Assembly (NCBI GenBank): GCA_946482335.1
Contig: CAMLRG010000075.1
Location: forward strand, 1-24,717
DNA from: an uncultured Duganella sp.
GTDB taxonomy: Bacteria > Pseudomonadota > Gammaproteobacteria > Burkholderiales > Burkholderiaceae
Length of the DNA: 24,717 nt
Direction: 5' to 3'
A program made the translations under genes and the position numbers. Below, in pieces: positions 21,384 through 24,717 of this stretch. The stretch's first letter is position 1, and each line of letters begins with the position of its first letter. Under the pieces are notes generated by a model. The model saw nothing but the letters and a program-made list of their open reading frames with translations, was not told the DNA's origin and ran no database searches.

Positions 21384-21492
21384 TGCATTGTAAAAGTTCT
21401 CGACACCATTTCCTTTGAAATCAAGTACTTATTGATTCTTAAAAGATACTTAGATTGCATTCCAGTCACCCGCAGCAAGGCGTGGGCTGCGT

Positions 21493-21498
21493 TACAAT
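21493..21498 (+). promoter_or_regulatory. Candidate -10 element of a (near-)leaderless selO transcript
   Basis: TACAAT lies 9 bases before the ATG at 21508, so transcription would begin within about 3 bases of the start codon. No Shine-Dalgarno sequence is present. No convincing -35 is seen, so the call is weak. Confidence 0.28.
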
Positions 21499-21507
21499 GC
21501 GCAGCAT

Positions 21508-22971
21508 ATGACTGCTGCCTCCATCCCGTTCGAAAATTCCTTCGCAAGCCTGCCGCCTGCGTATTACACGCGTTTGATGCCGACACCGCTGCCGGCGCCC
21601 TACCTGGTCGCGCTCAGTCCATCCGCTGCACAGCTGATCGGCGTCGAGCCGGCCATGCTGGCCACGGAAGAAGGTATCGCCACCCTGGTCGGCAACCGCG
21701 TTGCCGAGCGCTCCCAGCCGTTGGCTGCCGTGTACTCGGGCCACCAATTCGGCGTCTGGGCCGGCCAGCTCGGCGATGGACGCGCCATCCTGCTGGGGGA
21801 TATCGCGACGCCGGCTGGCCCGATGGAACTGCAACTGAAAGGCGCCGGCAAGACGCCCTACTCGCGGATGGGCGACGGGCGCGCGGTGCTGCGCTCCTCC
21901 ATCCGTGAATTCCTGTGTTCGGAAGCGATGCATGGCCTCGGCATCCCGACCACGCGGGCCCTGTCCGTGGTCGGTTCCGACCAGGGCGTGGTGCGGGAAA
22001 CGATCGAAACCGCCGCCGTCGTGGTGCGCATGGCGCCGACCTTCATCCGCTTCGGTTCCTTCGAGCACTGGTATTACAACCGCAAGCCTGACGAATTGAA
22101 ACAGCTGGCCGACTATGTTATCGGCCGCTTCTACCCTGCCCTGCGCGCCGCGGAGAACCCATATGCGGCCCTGCTGGAGGAAGTGACACGCCGTACAGCC
22201 CGCTTGATCGCCCATTGGCAAGCGGTCGGCTTCATGCATGGTGTAATGAATTCCGACAATATGTCCATTCTCGGCCAGACACTCGATTATGGACCGTTCG
22301 GCTTCATGGAAGGCTTTGACGCCAACCACATTTGCAACCACAGCGACGACCATGGCCGCTACTCGTACGCCAACCAGCCGCAGATCGGCCACTGGAATTG
22401 TTACGCGCTGGCACAAGCACTGCTGCCGTTGATCGGGGAGGTGGAAGCGACCCAGGCGGCGCTGGACGTCTACCAACCGGAATTTGCGCGCCACATCGAC
22501 CAACTGCTGCATGCCAAGCTGGGACTGGCCACCACCGAGGACGGCGACCGCGAATTGCTGGACGGCCTGTTTGCCATCCTGCAGGCCAACCACACCGACT
22601 TCACGATCTTCTTCCGCCGCCTGAGCGGCCTGCGCGCCGGCGGCCCGGATGGCGACGAGGCGTTGCGCGACCTGTTCATCGACCGGCCGGCCTTCGACAC
22701 CTGGGCCGAGGCGTACCGTGCGCGCTTGCGGGCCGAAAACAGCGACGATGCGGCGCGCAAGCTTGCGATGGATCAGGTCAACCCCAAGTACGTGCTGCGA
22801 AACTACATGGCACAACTGGCGATCGAGAAGGCGCAAAAGAAGGATTTCTCGGAAGTTGAACGCCTGCTGGCCCTGCTGGCCCGTCCTTTTGACGAGCAGC
22901 CGGAAAATGAACACTATGCCGGCTTCCCGCCGGACTGGTCGAGCCAGTTGTCGGTCAGTTGCTCATCTTGA
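21508..22971 (+). CDS. selO: Protein adenylyltransferase SelO (YdiU family)
   Basis: SelO is a pseudokinase-fold enzyme that transfers AMP from ATP to protein Ser/Thr/Tyr side chains and is linked to redox homeostasis. The 487-residue protein shows [19 protein letters not shown] (about 75-93), [26 protein letters not shown] (K111, K115 and the glycine loop, about 106-131) and [26 protein letters not shown] (D250, N251 and D260, catalytic/metal residues). The C-terminal SCSS carries cysteine at the place where animal SelO has selenocysteine three residues from the end. Length is normal. It precedes msrB by 10 bp, so the two probably form an operon, sensible because both act on oxidative damage and redox control. 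The promoter lies in the region shared with the divergent PEP-CTERM gene. Confidence 0.94.
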   Translation: MTAASIPFENSFASLPPAYYTRLMPTPLPAPYLVALSPSAAQLIGVEPAMLATEEGIATLVGNRVAERSQPLAAVYSGHQFGVWAGQLGDGRAILLGDIATPAGPMELQLKGAGKTPYSRMGDGRAVLRSSIREFLCSEAMHGLGIPTTRALSVVGSDQGVVRETIETAAVVVRMAPTFIRFGSFEHWYYNRKPDELKQLADYVIGRFYPALRAAENPYAALLEEVTRRTARLIAHWQAVGFMHGVMNSDNMSILGQTLDYGPFGFMEGFDANHICNHSDDHGRYSYANQPQIGHWNCYALAQALLPLIGEVEATQAALDVYQPEFARHIDQLLHAKLGLATTEDGDRELLDGLFAILQANHTDFTIFFRRLSGLRAGGPDGDEALRDLFIDRPAFDTWAEAYRARLRAENSDDAARKLAMDQVNPKYVLRNYMAQLAIEKAQKKDFSEVERLLALLARPFDEQPENEHYAGFPPDWSSQLSVSCSS

Positions 22972-22981
22972 AAGAACGATC

Positions 22982-23380
22982 ATGGATAAAGTAGTCAAAA
23001 CCGATGCGGAATGGCGCGCCCAGCTCGATCCGATGGAGTACCAGGTGACCCGCCATGCCGCCACCGAGCGTGCATTCACCGGCAAATTCTGGGATCACCA
23101 CGAGCCCGGCATTTATACCTGCGTCTGCTGCAATACCCCCTTGTTCGAATCGGATGCCAAATTCGATTCCGGCTGCGGCTGGCCAAGCTATTTCAAGGCC
23201 CTCGATCCGGCCAACATCATCGAGAAAACCGACCGCTCGCATGGTATGCTGCGCACCGAAATCATCTGCGCGGTGTGCGATGCCCACCTGGGCCACGTGT
23301 TCCCGGATGGTCCGCCGCCGACCGGATTGCGTTACTGCATCAATTCGGCGTCGCTGCGTTTCGAACCCACATCCGAATAA
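22982..23380 (+). CDS. msrB: Peptide-methionine (R)-S-oxide reductase
   Basis: MsrB reduces methionine-R-sulfoxide in proteins. The 132-residue product has the zinc site C47-x2-C50 (CVCC) and C96-x2-C99 (CAVC). It also has GCGWPS (64-69), [11 protein letters not shown] and the catalytic Cys119 in [11 protein letters not shown]. The family's usual selenocysteine position is a cysteine here. The length is that of a stand-alone MsrB, without MsrA fusion. The ATG at 22982 begins the family N-terminus; the Shine-Dalgarno is weak (AAAGAA). It follows selO by 10 bp and precedes yciB by 1 bp, so it belongs to a selO-msrB-yciB-bolA transcript. Confidence 0.96.
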   Translation: MDKVVKTDAEWRAQLDPMEYQVTRHAATERAFTGKFWDHHEPGIYTCVCCNTPLFESDAKFDSGCGWPSYFKALDPANIIEKTDRSHGMLRTEIICAVCDAHLGHVFPDGPPPTGLRYCINSASLRFEPTSE

Positions 23381-23381
23381 T

Positions 23382-24011
23382 ATGAAGATTCTTTTCGACC
23401 TGTTTCCCCTGATCCTGTTTTTCGCCAGTTATAAATATGCCGGCAGCCACCAGGAGGCCGCCCACGCCATGCTGAACGGCCACTTGGGCGCCCTGGTTTC
23501 GGGCGGCGCCATCCCGGCGTCGCAGGCGCCGATTGTCGTCGCCACCATTGTCGGTATCCTGGCTACCGCAGCCCAGGTGCTGTACCTACTGGCGCGCCGC
23601 AAAAAGGTCGACGGTGCATTGTGGGTTTCGCTGGTGGTATTCGTGGTATTTGGCGGCATGACGATTTATTTCCACGATGATGACTTCATCAAATGGAAGC
23701 CGACGATTATCTATTGGGCGCTTGCCACGGCCATGCTGGTCGCTTACCGCTTCTTCGACAAAAACCTGATTCGCCTGGCGATGGAAAAGCAGGTGCAATT
23801 GCCCGAACACGTGTGGGTACGCCTGCACTTCATGTGGATCACCTTCTGGCTGGTGCTTGGCTTTGTTAACCTGTTCGTCGCATTTGTCCTGTTTAAGGCC
23901 GATAACGATGCCTGGGTCAATTTCAAGGCGTTTGGCGTCACCGGCTTGATGCTGGTGTTCTTTATCGCCCAGGCTTTTTACCTGTCCAAACATATCAAGG
24001 ATGAAGCATGA
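23382..24011 (+). CDS. yciB: Inner membrane-spanning protein YciB / septation protein A family
   Basis: This 209-residue inner-membrane protein has about five to six hydrophobic spans and the family features MKILFDLFPLILFFASYKY at the start, HDDDFIKWKPTIIYW (about 107-121), LPEHVWVRLHFMW and WVNFKAFGVTG. YciB (IspZ) is implicated in cell-envelope synthesis and division, and it interacts with elongation and division proteins; its biochemical role is not settled. The ATG sits 1 bp after the msrB stop, and its own stop overlaps the bolA start (ATGA), so translation is coupled. Length is typical, with a somewhat longer loop near residue 35-50. Confidence 0.93.
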   Translation: MKILFDLFPLILFFASYKYAGSHQEAAHAMLNGHLGALVSGGAIPASQAPIVVATIVGILATAAQVLYLLARRKKVDGALWVSLVVFVVFGGMTIYFHDDDFIKWKPTIIYWALATAMLVAYRFFDKNLIRLAMEKQVQLPEHVWVRLHFMWITFWLVLGFVNLFVAFVLFKADNDAWVNFKAFGVTGLMLVFFIAQAFYLSKHIKDEA

Positions 24012-24280
24012 GCGACCCGCGCCTGGCCAAGATCCGCGAGCGCCTGGAAACGGCGCTGGCGCCCGCTGAAATCGAACTCGACGACGAATCCGCGCTGCAC
24101 GCCGGCCATGCCGGCGCAGCTTCGGGCGGCGGCCATTACCGAGTGAAAATTGTGTGCGCCAAATTCGAAGGTTTGAAACTCGTCATGCGCCATCGTCTGG
24201 TGTATGATTCCGTGCACGATATGATGCATAAAGAAATTCATGCATTGGCCATTACCGCACTGGCACCGTCCGAAGTATGA
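24008..24280 (+). CDS. bolA: BolA family protein
   Basis: This 90-residue BolA-fold protein belongs to a family that works with monothiol glutaredoxins in iron-sulfur handling and with stress and envelope control. Visible features are RLAKIRERLETALAPAEIELDDES at the N-terminus, the conserved central HYRVKIVCAKFEGLKLVMRHRLVYDSV with its invariant histidine in RHR, and the terminal HALAITALAPSE. The start overlaps the yciB stop by four bases (ATGA). It closes the selO-msrB-yciB-bolA group. No clear intrinsic terminator follows in the 124 bp before the next gene. Confidence 0.94.
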   Translation: MSDPRLAKIRERLETALAPAEIELDDESALHAGHAGAASGGGHYRVKIVCAKFEGLKLVMRHRLVYDSVHDMMHKEIHALAITALAPSEV

Positions 24281-24404
24281 TATGCGCGGAGTTTTTGGGA
24301 ATCCTCAAAGAAGAACCTCAAATCAATTGAATAGTAGAGACATCTCGGCGAACCGCCCCAAAATCCCCGCAATTCAGTAAACTTTCCCCTAGGAATTAAA
24401 CGAA

Positions 24405-24717
24405 ATGACTTTCAAGCCAGCCCGCTTGCTGCTCGCACTTATCGCCGTTGCCGCCGCACCAGCTTTCGCCCAGAATGCCGCTGTCGTCAATGGCAAAGCC
24501 ATCCCGACCGCCAAGGTTGACGCCCTGGTCAAGCAAGTCGTTGCCCAAGGCCAGCAGCAAGACACTCCGCAATTGCGCGACATGATCAAGAAGTCCCTGA
24601 TCGGCCGCGAAGTAATGATCCAGGAAGCGGAAAAGCAAGGCTTCTCCAAGAACAGCGATGTCAAGGCCGCCCTCGAGAATGCCCGCCAGGACATCCTGCT
24701 GAACGCCCTGGCAGCGG
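24405..24717 (+). CDS. Periplasmic parvulin-type peptidyl-prolyl isomerase, 5' part
   Basis: Only the first 104 codons are in the window. They encode a signal peptide (MTFKPARLLLALIAVAAAPAFAQ, cleaved near residue 22-23) and the N-terminal helical SurA_N-like region with AVVNGKAIPTAKVDALVKQ and MIKKSLIGREVMIQEAEKQGF. This is typical of periplasmic PpiC/SurA/PrsA-like chaperones. The parvulin domain itself lies beyond the edge. The ATG at 24405 follows an AGGA site. The yciB-bolA-parvulin order is common in Oxalobacteraceae and other Burkholderiales and supports the call. Whether the PPIase domain is intact cannot be seen. Confidence 0.85.
   Translation, partial: MTFKPARLLLALIAVAAAPAFAQNAAVVNGKAIPTAKVDALVKQVVAQGQQQDTPQLRDMIKKSLIGREVMIQEAEKQGFSKNSDVKAALENARQDILLNALAA

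Overview
The window looks like a chromosomal segment of a high-GC betaproteobacterium, most likely Oxalobacteraceae (Massilia, Duganella or Janthinobacterium type). The reasons are the codon and GC profile, the PEP-CTERM/PrsR components, and the msrB-yciB-bolA-parvulin gene order. The genus is inferred; no rRNA gene is present.

Layout. Positions 1-64 carry what looks like the right end of an IS200/IS605-type element, abutting the stop codon of an exopolysaccharide gene. From 65 to 5975 (minus strand) is a tightly coupled four-gene polysaccharide operon: a GT2-GT4 fusion glycosyltransferase, a Wzx-type flippase, a GT4 glycosyltransferase and an MBOAT O-acyltransferase. Diverging from it (6074-7383, plus) is a GNAT-like protein plus TPR protein pair. 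The sigma-54 activator PrsR follows on the minus strand (7357-8703). From 8805 to 13822 are housekeeping and metabolic genes: nadB, a periplasmic family-3 solute-binding protein, a GNAT acetyltransferase and a fused enoyl-CoA hydratase/3-hydroxyacyl-CoA dehydrogenase.

The most striking part is 14080-20520. It holds three tandem genes for secreted S8 subtilisin-like proteases with C-terminal Ig-like domains. Each has its own sigma-70-type promoter, its own c-di-GMP-I (GEMM-I) riboswitch with a probable transcription-termination platform, and its own terminator. The first two units share about 1.9 kb of apparently perfect identity. On both sides that block passes abruptly into homologous but diverged DNA, which looks like recent gene conversion rather than a simple fresh duplication.

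A PEP-CTERM surface protein gene (20538-21269, minus) converges on the protease array across a shared bidirectional terminator. Its upstream region has a good -24/-12 sigma-54 promoter and a perfect 14-bp palindrome about 50 bp further upstream, a natural candidate for PrsR control. The right end carries selO, msrB, yciB, bolA and the start of a periplasmic parvulin-type prolyl isomerase.

Working model (inference): the window joins three surface or matrix functions, namely polysaccharide synthesis and export, a PrsR/sigma-54-controlled PEP-CTERM protein, and c-di-GMP-gated secreted proteases. Together they could build and remodel a biofilm or capsule matrix.
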